Shown here: in pieces, positions 29,001 through 40,379 of the stretch
Layout: every line of letters begins with the position of its first letter
How positions within the stretch are numbered: the stretch's first letter is position 1
Origin: Cercis canadensis
Taxonomy: Eukaryota; Streptophyta; Magnoliopsida; Fabales; Fabaceae
Direction: 5' to 3'
Assembly: GCA_003255065.1 (NCBI GenBank)
Contig: QAOA01007233.1
Location: 310,001-374,000 of the forward strand
Length of the DNA stretch: 64,000 bases
Notes under the pieces: model-generated
Seen by the model: only the letters and a program-made list of their open reading frames with translations
Told to the model about the DNA's origin: nothing
The model's database searches: none
Made by a program: the position numbers and the translations under genes

Positions 29001-32000
29001 AGATACAAGAAAATGTTTGAGAGTAGGGGAATAACACTTATACCCTTTTTGAGTAGGTGAGTATCCAACAAACACACGTTTGTGTGCCCTAGGATCAAGT
29101 TTGGATTGCCCAGGAAATTGGAAGTAACAAAGACCTTACAACCGAAAGTTTTAGGTGATAGAGATGAAGGACTGAAGTAGGGAAAAGACTGCTCAAGGAC
29201 AGAAATTGGTGTTTGAAAAACCAGTACTGTAGAAGGCATCTAATTGATGAGATAGGCTGCAATTAGAACAGCCTCTCCCCATAGATATTTGGGAACATTC
29301 ACAGTGAACATGAGGGATCTAGCCACTTCTAAGAGATGATGGTTTTTCCTCTCGGATATACCATTCTGTTGTGGGGTATTGGCACAAGAACTTTGATGGA
29401 TTATACCCTCAGAAGTAAGGTATTCTCCTAGAATAGAATTAAAGCATTCCTTTCCATTATCAATTCGTAAAATTTGGATGGTTGCTTTGAACTGATTTTG
29501 GACCATAGAATGAAAATTTTTGAAAGTTTGAGAGGCTTCAAATTTTTCTTTTAGGAGATATACCCAGCAGATTCTGGTATGGCCATCTATAAATGTAAAG
29601 AACCATCTAGCCCCGGAAGTACTTTTCACTCGAGAGGGTCCTCAAATATCACTATGAACAAGGGCAAAAGGTCTAGATGTAGTATATGGTTTAACATTAT
29701 ATGGAACTCGAGTTTGCTTGGCTAATTGGCACACCTCACAAGAAAGAGAATTCAAATTTTCATTGATAAATAAGGTTGGAAACAACCGCTTAAGATATAG
29801 GAAATTAGGGTGCCCTAACCTACGATGCCACAACATAATTTGATCAGATTTGGACACTTTTACAGCAAGAGCTTGTTTATTTAGAGGTCCACTGTTTTTT
29901 TAGAAGCAGAGACCATCTGACATACTAGCACTGTCAATCATCTTCCCCGTAGCTTGCTCCTATATAACACAATAGTCAGGGGTAAATTTAACNGTGCCCT
30001 AACCTACGATGACACAACATAATTTGATCAGATTTGGACACTTTTACAGCAAGAGCTTGTTTATTTAGAGGTCCACTGTTTTTTTAGAAGCAGAGACCAT
30101 CTGACATACTAGCACTGTCAATCATCTTCCCCGTAGCTTGCTCCTATATAACACAATAGTCAGGGGTAAATTTAACTTGGCATTTGGAATCACTGGTTAA
30201 TTTATTGATTGAAACAAGGTTGCAAGTTAAATTTGGGACATAAAGAACAGAATGAAGGACAAGATTTTTGGTTAATTTGATTGACCCAAAACCAGCAACA
30301 GGTGAGAGAGATCCATTGGCTACCTTTACCCGATAGTCATAGGTGCATGGTGTATAAGAAAGTAAAAGTGATGAATCACCTGTCATATGGTTCGAAGCTC
30401 CAGAATCAAATATCCAAGGAATTGAATGTTCAGGTTCAGGGTTAGAAACAGAGAGGGCCGTACCTTTAAGGGCTAGAGTACATGTAGGTGTATCAGATTG
30501 GGCACTGAGCAGTCGGTGGAGTGCTTCCAGTTGAGGTTTAAACAGTTGAACACTAGAGACTTCTTCCTCTCTCCAAGTTTCTTCAGGTGTAAGTTCACTA
30601 GAAACTCTGGGCCTTTCCTTCTCTTTTATTTTTTGATTTCCAGCCTGGAGGTACTCCATGGAGTTGGAAACACTTCTCCCGGGTGTGACCTACCTTCTTA
30701 CAGTAGCTGCAGGTAGGACGTTCCCCAAGCTTCAGTTGTTTGTTGTCACCTCAAACTTTAGAATCAAAACTGCCCTTGGTATAGAGGGCAGTGGTTTCAG
30801 CAGAGTTTGGGTTTTTTCCTTCTCCCAACATCACCCTTTTTCTGTTTTCTTCATGTCTGACTTCAGCAAAGGCTTCTCCAATTGATGGCAGAGGCCTTCT
30901 TCCCAAGATCCGACCACATACCTCATCCAAAACTCTATTTAGACCCGCCAGAAAATCATACAGTCGCTCCTTGTCCAAATGTGCCTTGAATTTGATGTGG
31001 TCTCAACATCTCCCCAATCAGATTCATAGAACAGATCTAGTTCCTGCCACAGAACCTTTAGAGAGTTGTAATAGCCTGTGACATCCAGATTGCTTGCCGA
31101 ATATCTTTCAGCTTCAACTTGATCTCAAACACTTGAGATGCATTCTCAAGGTCTGAGTAAGTTTCTTTGACAGCATCCTAAATCGCCTTGGCTGTCTTGA
31201 ACAGCAGATAGGTTCGGCTAATGTGTGACTCTATGGAGTTGATGAGCCAAGACATGACAATTGAGTTGTTAAGCTCCCACGCAGCATAGCTGGGATCATC
31301 AAGACTGGGTTTACTGATTTCACCAGTAATAAAACCCAGCTTTCCCCGTCCTCTAATCACCATGAGGACTGACTAAGACCAGTGGAGAAAATTCTTCCCA
31401 TCTAGCCTATGATTTGTAATGATTAGAGAAGAATTTTCAGTAAAGGAAGAGACAACCGAAGTGGACAAACTGGTTTCACCACCAAAACTCCCTTTTCCCA
31501 AAATTTCCATGGCTTGGAATTGCTCTGATACCATGTAAAATTTTTAATACTTTCTCTCTTACTTCCATTGACAACTGAACTGTACATATATAGGAATTGA
31601 TGACAACAATCAATTCCTAAAGATAAGCAATAGCCTAATCTAAGGGATTCTATTTACATTAATTGTCCCTAGTCAGCTTCCTAATAAATACAATTTACTA
31701 CACCTGATTGGTCAGCTATCCCTTAATTTCCTTCCTCCCTTAATTTCCAGGATTTCCAACAGGTGCTGTATAGTTTCTATCCTTACTAATATGAAAATTT
31801 GTTATGCATATCTCAATCACTTATCCAAAAATTTAAATGCCACTGCCGAAGTACTTTGGCTAGCACTTGTCCATTCTAGGACTATAGCACTAGTACTGAT
31901 CTCAGACAGGCCTCAGTGTGGAAGTTCAAAGTCTGCCCTGTGGCAAGATATTTTTGTTGCTTCTCTTATATATTGAGGAGTAACCAAGTAAGCATATGCA

Positions 32001-34400
32001 ATCTTAGCAAATTCTTTCTAAAAGTCTAACAAGAAGTTACCAAGCACACTAAGGCATTATATAACTAACAAAGGTGAAGTTGTCATTTCTTTGTAACAGA
32101 AAATAAACCAGAAGCCCATGATTTATGCCCCTGGCATACTTTTAATAAAAGTTCGAATTATTGCGTACATTAAGCACTCACTCAAACGCATGTATGACAA
32201 AAAAAAATGCCTTGGCAAGATTTAAGTAGTAAGAATACCCCAAGAACCAATATACTTTTATTATAGTTCCAGTGGTTAACTAGTGAACTTCAAGGACCTA
32301 TTAGTAAGTCTAAAGCCAGAAAAAGAAATACATATACGGACCTCCTTTGAAAGAGGGGACTTTGTAATGCCATAGTAATCAAAAAATATTTGTAGCGTTG
32401 AAGAATCCTCCAAAACTGGCTTCCAAGCAGTTGGAATCTGTATATCACCATATTACAAAATGACAAATAAACAAATATAAAATGGAATACATGCTCCAAA
32501 ATATCTGAGTTAAAATTAAATCATAGAAATAGTACCTGAACAGTGCCAAACTCATCCGAACTTTCATCAACAGACGTCCCCACAAAATCAAAGGATAGAC
32601 ATTTAAATGAAAGGGAAAGTGCCAACTCTTGCAATTGACTGATAACTGCCCATTATATAAACTCAACTCTCAGAACAGCAATCATCAAATAAAGTAATAC
32701 ACAGAAAATGATATGGGACAAATATTAAGGATGAGTGCAGACTTTTACCATCACTTTTCAGTTGACTCAATGATGTTAAAGATATCTGAAATATTTGAAA
32801 CAGAGATTGGTCCCTAAAGGAGCAAGCTACCCTTCGATGATGCGTTGCAGGTAATGCAGGATTAACCTGAGGGAGGATTCCAGAAACATAAAGGAGACTT
32901 AAGCAGAACAGCAAAAGTAGACAATTAACTCAAAATGGCAAGGAAGCAATGCACAAAGCAAAAGAGCTAATTGCACCACAAAAGCAACAGTAACCAACAG
33001 CAGCAAAAAAATTGCCTAGACCTCAACGAGGGGGGTAGCAAAATATTTAAAAATGACCAAATGATGTATATGCTTACACATGCCCAATGGCTTAAAATAA
33101 ACTTATTTAGTTGATGATTAGTTATATTTGACTTTTGCAAGCAGCAGTTTGCTTCTTGCTCTTCCCTATTTCTTTTCTTTTCTAGGTATTAATTTCATTA
33201 AAGAGTCTTTTTTAGATAAAAGAAGAATTCATTAAGAAGTCCTCCTACAACAGCAAAACAAAAGAGTCAAATCCAAAGCTGGGAATATATGGCAATGTAC
33301 ACCAATATCTTTTTCTATGAAAAGAAATAATCATTACGGAAGAAAAGTATGAAATTGAGAATAATATATCTTCCTAAGCCTAGTGATGTGGGGGCATCTC
33401 AAGAAGAAGCCCATTGTTCACCCAAGAGCTGCCCAAGTCCAGAACTCGCTTGTTTGTGGGGATTATTGACTTAATACTTATTACTGTATTTTAAAAGTTT
33501 ATTTACTCCTATTTACCTTAAGTTATATGTATCTTATTTCTGCTGTATTTCTAGTAAAGCTTCCTATAGAATCCAAATTGTAAAGCTTCTTAGAGAAGCC
33601 AGATAGTCAAAGCTTCTAGAGAAACCAGGTAGTCATAGCTTCCTAAAGCAGCTTAGTTGTCTTTGAAAAGGGCTAGCACATATATGAACAGAAACAATTG
33701 GGTGTTTTTTGAATGAATAAAGTTAGAAGCTTTCCCTTTCAACCTCATAAGTCGTAACAATTTGAAGGCCCGTTATGTAACTGTTATAATAAAAATTCTC
33801 CCCAGTTGGTACCTTCTCACTTTCTTACTTTCAGAATCAAGAATATTTTTTAGTAAATCCAGAATTGCTAGGCACAGGTTGCCATAGGCTCCCGGACCTC
33901 AGTTAGGGTCTTAAGTTGCTATTTGGACTTATTGTATCCACTAGGATAATGAATCTAAAGAGGATAAACAGATAGGACCCTCTCACAAGTATATATGTAT
34001 GTTCGCACAGACAGAAACAAACCCACAAAAGCATAGACAAACTCAAATATCATAAATTCTCCACTAGTAAGAAGGCAATCATTCACTCCAGCACCTGACT
34101 TATTAGGGAAATACAAGTTAAAATCTTACCTGATTCATCTCAGAGACAAGCTGATTTAATATCTTCAACCCAATTGCATAATGACCTGGTGTTGCCTGGC
34201 AAAAACAGAATGTTCATGAGCTCTCGTCCAAAGAAAATAAAAAGAATGTTTATGGGCAAAATATCCCAGGAATTTAAATCCACCAATTGGGATGACAAGA
34301 AAGGAAATAAAAGAGTTTATAATTGAGTTCACAAGCATGAAACCCAATAAGCTCTTGTCCACCAAAAAAAAAAAAAACAGAGAATGAGCTACANAAAAAA

Positions 34401-34431
<31 letters not shown>

Positions 34432-36563
34432 CACTGATATAAGAAAGGCTCTTCAATATTATCCTGAATGGCAGAAAATAAATGCTGTATCAAGCTTAAG
34501 AGATTCCAACTATACTATCTTGGATTGTAATGAAAGAGTGACAACATGCAAAACACAAGTAATACACAACAAAGATGAGCATCTAACACTAATAAGATAA
34601 TGTGTTAAAAATTACTTTTACAAACATTAAATGATCAATTCTCTTCTAAACCAGGGAAATTGCTGTTAATTAACTCAATGATGTAGAAATTTAAAACAAA
34701 ACTTTAGGCTTCATAGAGCAAACACTTCAAGAAGTCTTCAAAAATTCTTACTTCTGTAACAAATTCCAAATGTCAGAAGTGAACTTAAAATATTGCCCAT
34801 ATAGACTCCTCAAGGAAAACTCCCAAGTTATCCAAATCCTTCAAGAACTGGCAAACTCCAAATATTATTGAAATGAAATAGGAAAACACAAACATCAAAT
34901 TGATGATATAATGTTGCATCTCTAACAAATCAGTAGTTTATTAAAGCTCTAGTATTTTTGGAAACAGAAAAAATTAACTAGCATGAGATAGGGTCAGAAC
35001 CTCTAAATTCAGCTTCATTATATAAAGAAACACCTAAATATTAAATAGACAAAGCAAAGAGATAGAAAAGAATGTCCAAAGTGGCTGATCTTTTCGTATG
35101 TATATATACATGGCAGGAAGATTGTAGAAAACTTCATTCAAATAAATTAATTTGAAATCTGCATCATAGAGAACCCAAAGAATCTCCTTATACAGGGTAA
35201 TCTTGGCCCTCTAAAATAAGCATAATCTACTCTTGAGAATTCCTTTGTTGATTGCACAATAGAATGACTAGAATGCTTTAGTCTCTCCACACTTCAACTT
35301 ACAAAAGCCAAGCCAAGGCTCCTTGGTACAGTAGGTTAAGAAATCTTTCAAACTAGGTTCAACCATCCTTTGATTAGTTTAAGAGTTTTTTGTATATAAA
35401 AAAAAAAAAGAAAAACTATTTAAGAAAGGAAACAAGAAGCATTAGGGAAATTAATCTTATCAGCTAAGTAATGAAAAACAAACAGAAACACATCGTAGAA
35501 CCCTAAAAGTTAACTAGAAGCAGAAACATAAATGTTGATACAGCCCCATCATTAAGGTGAATTGGAAGTCTTTTATTTGACTTTAATTTAAAGGACATAA
35601 ACTCAGAGGCATAACATGGCTTATCCGGGCCTTGCCACGCTCTGTTAAGGAGTTATTGACATGCTAAAAAAGGAAACAGGATTATAGCAGAAGGTTGTAA
35701 CTTCAAAAGCAGTCCATCCATTTGTAACATGGTCTCTCAAGTTTGAGAAACATTATTTATTTGAATATTATCCTGGATAGACCATGTTGATGCTCTTTAT
35801 CAGCTAAGTGTCTATTCTTCGTCAATTCATTTGAACATATCTTCAACAAACTGTCGTGATGCTCTTTATCTCCAAGATTGATCAATTTGAGTTTGTATCA
35901 TCAGTTTAGATTTCATTCAGTATCTATATGTGTATTTTATCCTCTATATATGGATTATGCCACTTGCATGTTTCTTGAACTCCTTTACATGAGGTGGTTG
36001 ACAATACAATATTTACTACCAATCCATTGCAAATCCCATTCACTTTACATCACCTGACTCAAGAAGTTCATTGATTCTTTAACCAGGTCCCGGAATCTGT
36101 CATCATCAAACCACCCAAACTTTGTGACTCGACACAGAAGTTGGATTAAAGAAGCAGTCACAAAAGGCTGCAACTCTGGTCCTCTGGTGGCTAAATAGTT
36201 AATAAGGTAGCTCCCTATGATGACAACAAGAACAAAACCAAAAGCTTATCAACCCAGACAGGCAAACAATTACTAGTTTAAACTTTTTGTGTTAACGAAG
36301 AAAAACAAAATGAAAATTTATTTACATATATCAAGTCGAAGCTGCAGAGCAAGGCTATGTTCAGTGACTTGCTTCAACAAACTGGAACTAGCTAACATCA
36401 ATGCATAAGGTGTCAAGGCATGGTCTAGAATGTATTGGCATTGGGAAATGTACTCGGTGTTCATAGAGAAACATTTCAATGTATTCTCCGCATGAGCCCG
36501 TTCCACTGAATCCTGAGAATTGTACAGCCTCTCACACAATGCTTCTAGTTGTGCCAACTCCAT
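14071..36563 (-). CDS. XPO7: Exportin-7 (XPO7/RanBP16 family), N-terminal 636 codons, 18 exons
   Basis: Exportin-7 is an importin-beta-type, Ran-GTP-dependent nuclear transport receptor built of HEAT repeats. Exons in gene order: 36326-36563, 36054-36214, 34130-34195, 32749-32866, 32536-32645, 32342-32437, 26052-26175, 25176-25243, 22801-22887, 22103-22255, 21908-22003, 21707-21766, 21489-21607, 21283-21370, 14610-14714, 14407-14508, 14264-14316, 14071-14134. All use GT-AG and keep phase. Recognisable strings are [56 protein letters not shown] and [14 protein letters not shown]. The ATG at 36563 is preceded by an AG at a possible 5' UTR acceptor. The family length is about 1,050 residues, so roughly 400 are missing beyond 14071. 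Long introns are filled by copia elements at 15.5-19.2 and 26.7-31.8 kb, and the 9-13.7 kb element lies beyond the last visible exon. Confidence 0.93.
14508..14514 (-). promoter_or_regulatory. Tandem NAGNAG splice acceptor in exportin-7
   Basis: The acceptor reads CAGCAG before TTATATGCC, so the exon can start at 14511 or 14508. The first choice inserts one Gln between HSSK and LYARL; both keep frame. Confidence 0.6.
15468..15716 (-). repeat. Left LTR of the 15.5-19.2 kb copia element
   Basis: 249 bases, TG...CA on the + strand, followed on its inner side by a purine-rich tract on the - strand (GAGAGGGAG). It is therefore the 3' LTR of a - strand element. Confidence 0.88.
18966..19214 (-). 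repeat. Right LTR of the 15.5-19.2 kb copia element
   Basis: 249 bases, about 98% like the left LTR, with the primer binding site directly on its inner side. It is therefore the 5' LTR. Confidence 0.88.
19215..21282. other. Exportin-7 intron sequence without a supported feature
   Basis: AT-rich intron sequence between the copia element and the exon at 21283-21370. A weak coding-like trace on the - strand near 20.0-20.5 kb recalls LINE or retroelement remains but is too decayed to assign. Confidence 0.5.
22430..22545 (+). mobile_element. L1-type LINE 3' tail (fragment)
   Basis: T/C-rich stretch with a hairpin at 22469-22485 (GAGGATTTCTTGTCCTC) about 50 bases before TTTTATCC and an A-run. It has the same end structure as the LINE tail at 24.4 kb. 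It lies in an exportin-7 intron, antisense to the gene. Confidence 0.5.
22927..23329. other. Unmerged contig overlap around N 23128
   Basis: 22927-23127 and 23129-23329 are near-identical 201-base stretches separated by a single N. This is an assembly redundancy, not a biological tandem repeat. Confidence 0.85.
23330..23610 (+). repeat. Possible tRNA-derived repeat (SINE or TRIM-like)
   Basis: It contains a box A-like stretch, a string resembling a methionine-tRNA binding site (tggtatcaaagac) and a box B-like GAGTTCGATCC. A T-rich tract and a non-coding tail follow. Clear ends and target duplications were not found, so the class is uncertain. Confidence 0.35.
23830..24423 (+). mobile_element. 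L1-type LINE, 5'-truncated 3' end with poly-A
   Basis: The left part encodes, with stops, the RNase H-side tail of a plant LINE ORF2 ([18 protein letters not shown], compare the common ILWxIWxERNxRIF pattern). A 3' UTR follows with a hairpin at 24346-24362 (GAGGATAACTTATCCTC), then TTTTATCC and a 14-base A-run from 24410. The element is dead and 5'-truncated, as usual for LINE copies. It lies in an exportin-7 intron on the opposite strand. Confidence 0.7.
26674..26887 (-). repeat. 3' LTR of the 26.7-31.8 kb copia element
   Basis: A 214-base LTR, TGTAAAATTTT...CCAACA on the + strand. The purine tract lies on its inner side. Confidence 0.88.
29810..30176. other. Unmerged contig overlap around N 29993
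   Basis: Two near-identical 183-base stretches flank a single N inside the copia element. It reflects assembly, not element structure. Confidence 0.8.
31534..31761 (-). repeat. 5' LTR of the 26.7-31.8 kb copia element
   Basis: A 228-base LTR, longer than its partner by a small internal repeat, with the primer binding site directly on its inner side. Confidence 0.88.
33388..33840. repeat. Possible solo LTR
   Basis: A non-coding, repeat-like block in an exportin-7 intron that starts with TGTGGGGG and contains a TATA-like string (catatatg) and AATAAA. The right end and a target duplication were not identified, so this is only a guess from composition. Confidence 0.3.
34360..34432. repeat. Poly-A and (CA)n low-complexity tract with an N
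   Basis: Two A-runs around an N (34394) followed by about eight CA units. The N probably marks an unresolved homopolymer length. Confidence 0.8.
35315..35411 (+). repeat. Possible tRNA-derived SINE relic
   Basis: Box A-like TGGTACAGTAGG and box B-like AGGTTCAACC stand about 35 bases apart, followed by an A-rich end near 35400. No target duplication was found. Confidence 0.35.
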
Positions 36564-37660
36564 AGCTAGGCAAAGATTCTACCTTCCAATCAACCGACCA
36601 AACTGTTCAATGATCTGAACCAAATTTTTCAAAAGGGTCTCTGCAACTCAAATTTTTCAACAGAAAATGATAATTGATGATATTCTTCAAGTTCAATTTT
36701 TGGATTTGGGGTTTGATCAAGGTTTCGTAGGGTAAGCATAGGAATCACAAACCGACTGCAACGACAGTGGTGGCGATGCCGCCGGCAACCGCGAAACGGC
36801 AGATGAAGGTGAAGAGAAATTACCGTAATCTCAGGTCTGAGAAGGAGCTTCTACCTTTGCACTTCGCATTCCAATCACAACAGAGACCAAAATTCCAGTG
36901 CTCTTTGCAAATTCGCTTCTTTTGACGCGATCTATCTAGGTTTTTTCAATCCCTTTTTCCTCTGTTTTTTTTTTTCTTTTTATTTTTTGGTTAAAGGTTG
37001 TCCGCGCAAAGATCTGTGCCGCTCTTTTTCACTTATTTTTTTTATATATTTATACTATTTATATTTTATAAAAATTAAAAAGAATTAGTTTGATTTTTTA
37101 ATTTAGTTGCTCTCTAAAAATTGTTTAAAATATTTTTTGATATTATGTGATTATTTTATTAATATATATATATAATTATTTTGTTTATATATATAATTAT
37201 ATGTAATATTTTAGATATTTTTTATCAACATATAAGAAATCAAATTGAAATTTTTTAGTATTTAAAATTAAATAATCTTTTTTATCAATTTAAAAATTTA
37301 AACAATATTTTTCTTAAAAAATATTTTCGTAAGATAAAACAGGGAAAATAAATCTTTAGTGAGAGGTTTTTTATTTTTAAAAAAAAAAAACATCAAAGAG
37401 TTGATTAAGGAAAAAAAGTTACATATTATCTTTTATTTACAGTATCATAATGGACATATAGGGAAATATATTTTTTTTGGTACTTTAGTTACAGATTTAA
37501 ATTTAAACATGAAATTCATAAATCTTAAAAATAATTTCAATATTACTCGATCACAAATTATTTTAATAAAAGAACATATATGTGAGTTGTGCTTATAAGA
37601 ACCAAAATAAACTAAAACCCACTAAGGAAGATGACGTCGAATATCACACAGTGAAGGATA
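36564..37660. other. Exportin-7 upstream region and AT-rich spacer
   Basis: The first 350 bases or so include G/C-richer sequence expected to hold the 5' UTR, possibly with an intron, and the promoter. From about 37000 the sequence is very AT-rich with no gene. No TATA box could be fixed with confidence. Confidence 0.4.
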
Positions 37661-40379
37661 TCCGAATAGCTTTGTTAATCCATGCATTGGGCACAGCACT
37701 TTTTTGCAAGCATGACCATTTCCATTACTATTGGTCTATGAGCTTCAAAGACAATTAGATTGCATTGATACCAAATGGCCCATAAGATATTGTGACTAAT
37801 GTCATCATGAAGGAAACATGCTGCAATGCAGACATGTTCTATAGGTTCAACCAAATTCGTAGCCAAACAACAACAACTTGGGGAGCAATATGATCAGTAC
37901 GGATAAGTGGTACTGAAGAAAGACATGGTTTACTGTCTCATTCTATTGAGAACAAAAAGGACATAGCATAGGCCCTCTTATATGATGTGCCTGCAATTTT
38001 TCCATCACTAAAAGTGTTGAATGACACAATTTCCAAAGAAAAATAATGCATCAGAAGAGTAGCCAAAGTTGCCATAATTGAGTTTTCAATGGGACACCTT
38101 GATGGTCAAGCACATGGTATTTTATCTAAAAAGTACCAAGTTCAAATCCCATTGGCTACAGATGAGTGAGATTTTAGAAGAGAATATGTTATCTCCTATT
38201 GTGTAGCCTCCAATAAACCAAAAGTTGCTACAATTGAAGCCAAGGGAAATCATCCACGGGAGAAAACCATGGATGCTTCCAAAGGAGTAAGTCATACCCA
38301 GAACGAATTGTATAATCACCTGATTTAGCTCCTAACCAAATGAGTCGATCATTTGCTCCAAATTTAGAAATAAGGAGTAAGCTAATTTGCAACCAAAGGT
38401 AGTGGATAACAAGCTTGTAGCAATGTTATATTCCACCAGGCAGAGTCAAAAACTGTAAATGAACTAACATGAGTGAAAACTACTGTGATTCCAAAAGAGG
38501 AAACTGTAATGGAAACCAAAAATAATTCTGCATGGGGATAGTTGAACTAGAACCTACACTCCTTGCTAATCAAGAGGCAATCAAGTTTGACACTGTATAA
38601 ATACCCTTCCAAAGCCATAAAGTTGTAGAGGTATAGAACTTGTTTAAACGAAGTTGGTTCCAAGCTACCATACGAATTTTGCATGCATTTTTTGAATGAC
38701 CCACTTGAAATTAGAAATGATGGAATTCAATTGGTGTACATAAGTCTAAGGTAGCACTACACACGTGAGCTAATAAATGGGTATATTGAATAAGAGTGAA
38801 TATTCTTGCCTAGTACTAAAGCATATGTGATTTCCAAGCCTGAAGCTGTTTTTACAACTAATGGGTAATATCCTTATAAACCCGTGATCTGACACCAAAG
38901 GGATCAATATGAGCTCCCAAATATTTAGACATTCCCAAAACATACCTAACTCCAAAAGTGTTGGCCAAAAACCATCAAAGCTTATGTGGAACATTGGAAC
39001 TAAAACATAGCTCTGATTTTGATCTATTAAGGATTTGCCCATAATGTTGAAAATTTTGATTTACAGCTTGGTAACTATGAGAGGATGCTTTGAAGAAAAC
39101 AATAATCTCATCAACATACATTAAATGAGAAATTACAGGGGAATTTCTTGCAATTTTTACTCCTTGTAATTGACTGTGAGTTTCGGCATGTTGTAGCATG
39201 TAAGACAGAACATTAAACATAAAATAAACAAATACAGTGATAAAGGTTCTCCTTGACGTAGTTCACAGTTTAGCATGATAGTGAATGTTCGAGAGTCCCC
39301 ACTTTTATAGTTTGGGCCCATTGAGTTATTTCTGGATTTATCATTGCATACACAGTGCTATATAAATTGTTGTCATTGTACAGGAAACCCCATATATTGT
39401 AACACACTTCTAAAAGCTCCAAGAAAGGTAATCAAATGCCTTATGAGTATCAGCTTTGAAAGCACATGCCACATAGACTTTGACGTTTACATTGATAGAT
39501 ATAGTGAATGCATGGCTTCAGAAGCCAAAATGATATAATCAGTAATGTTTGTTCCCTTGATTAAAGCATTCTGATAGGCTGGTATAGTCTGAAAAGATTG
39601 AGGCGCTTGACATTTAGGAATGAACATGATAAACGTTTGATTAAGTTGATGGAAAAGGAATCCCATATTCAAAAAGGACAGAACCACTGCTGTCAAATCT
39701 TGTTGAACTAATGGCAAGAAGGGTGTTGTTATGCTACACCCTCTTTAGAATGACATAAATCACATATGAGTGATTTTTGTATTATTTTGATTTTAAATTA
39801 TTTTATACTAGCCCAATTAGTATAATTTAAATTTTACTAAATTTTCTTAAATTGTTTTACAAAAACCATTTTGATGTGACTTATGTCACTCTCAAGAGTT
39901 TGTAGCATGGCAAGACCCAGTAAAGAATGTTGGTAAAGCATTGCGGGCATACCATCCAGGCCTACTAGAGCCTTGTCTGGTCCTAATTGGAACGCTGCAG
40001 TCTTCACATCATTAGCCGTAAATGGTTGATTTGGGAATTGTTGATGTCGGTCTAAAAGTTCAGGAACTTGTCATGTTGCAAATTGTTTCGAGAGGACTAA
40101 AGAGATTGGCAACTCATGGGCTTCATATATATATAGAAGAGAAGAAAGAATTACACAGAGCTTCTAACTAATCTTGTCAAGAAATCCATTGATTGTTATC
40201 ATCCCACAAATGAAAACTGCAATTATTCACACAATGTTTGTTGACCAAAGCATGAAAATATTTAATATTACAATCACCTTGAACTAACCATATTTATCGT
40301 GCTTTTGAGCCCATAAAAGTTCTTCACGTAAAAGTAAATGTTCTATTTGAGACATCATCAGATTCAATCTTAGGCTCAA
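37660..40379 (-). mobile_element. L1-type LINE, decayed ORF2
   Basis: Reading leftward on the - strand, recognisable ORF2 pieces occur in the family's order. They are the linker before reverse transcriptase (GDCNIKYFHALVNK, about 40.2 kb), the start of reverse transcriptase (LNQTFIMFIPKCQAP, about 39.65 kb), KADTHKAFDYLSWSF (about 39.45 kb), LRQGEPLSLYLFILC (about 39.25 kb), the active-site block as YVDEIIVFFKA instead of YADD (about 39.1 kb), and a tail with ILWAIWYQCN (about 37.75 kb). Stops and frameshifts are frequent and the second catalytic Asp is replaced by Glu, so it is dead. No endonuclease domain or poly-A end was found. A chromovirus adjoins its right side. Confidence 0.8.

Larger units (their letters stand above)
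26674..31761 (-). mobile_element. Ty1/copia retrotransposon with both LTRs
   Basis: LTRs lie at 26674-26887 and 31534-31761. The primer binding site for initiator methionine tRNA is at 31522-31533, and a purine tract (GAGGGGGAG on the - strand) abuts the left LTR. Parts from right to left: gag (about 30.7-31.5 kb), protease ([14 protein letters not shown]), integrase, reverse transcriptase (YVDD) and RNase H. The flanks read gatgc and ggtgc, an imperfect 5-base target duplication. The LTRs differ by a few percent plus a short length difference, so the element is older than the 15.5 kb one. It is a broken fossil with several breaks, in an exportin-7 intron and in the gene's orientation. Confidence 0.92.

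Noticed and set aside
34165-34456. Phe-rich open frames
   Set aside because: They are translations of poly-A and CA repeats next to a real exportin-7 exon.
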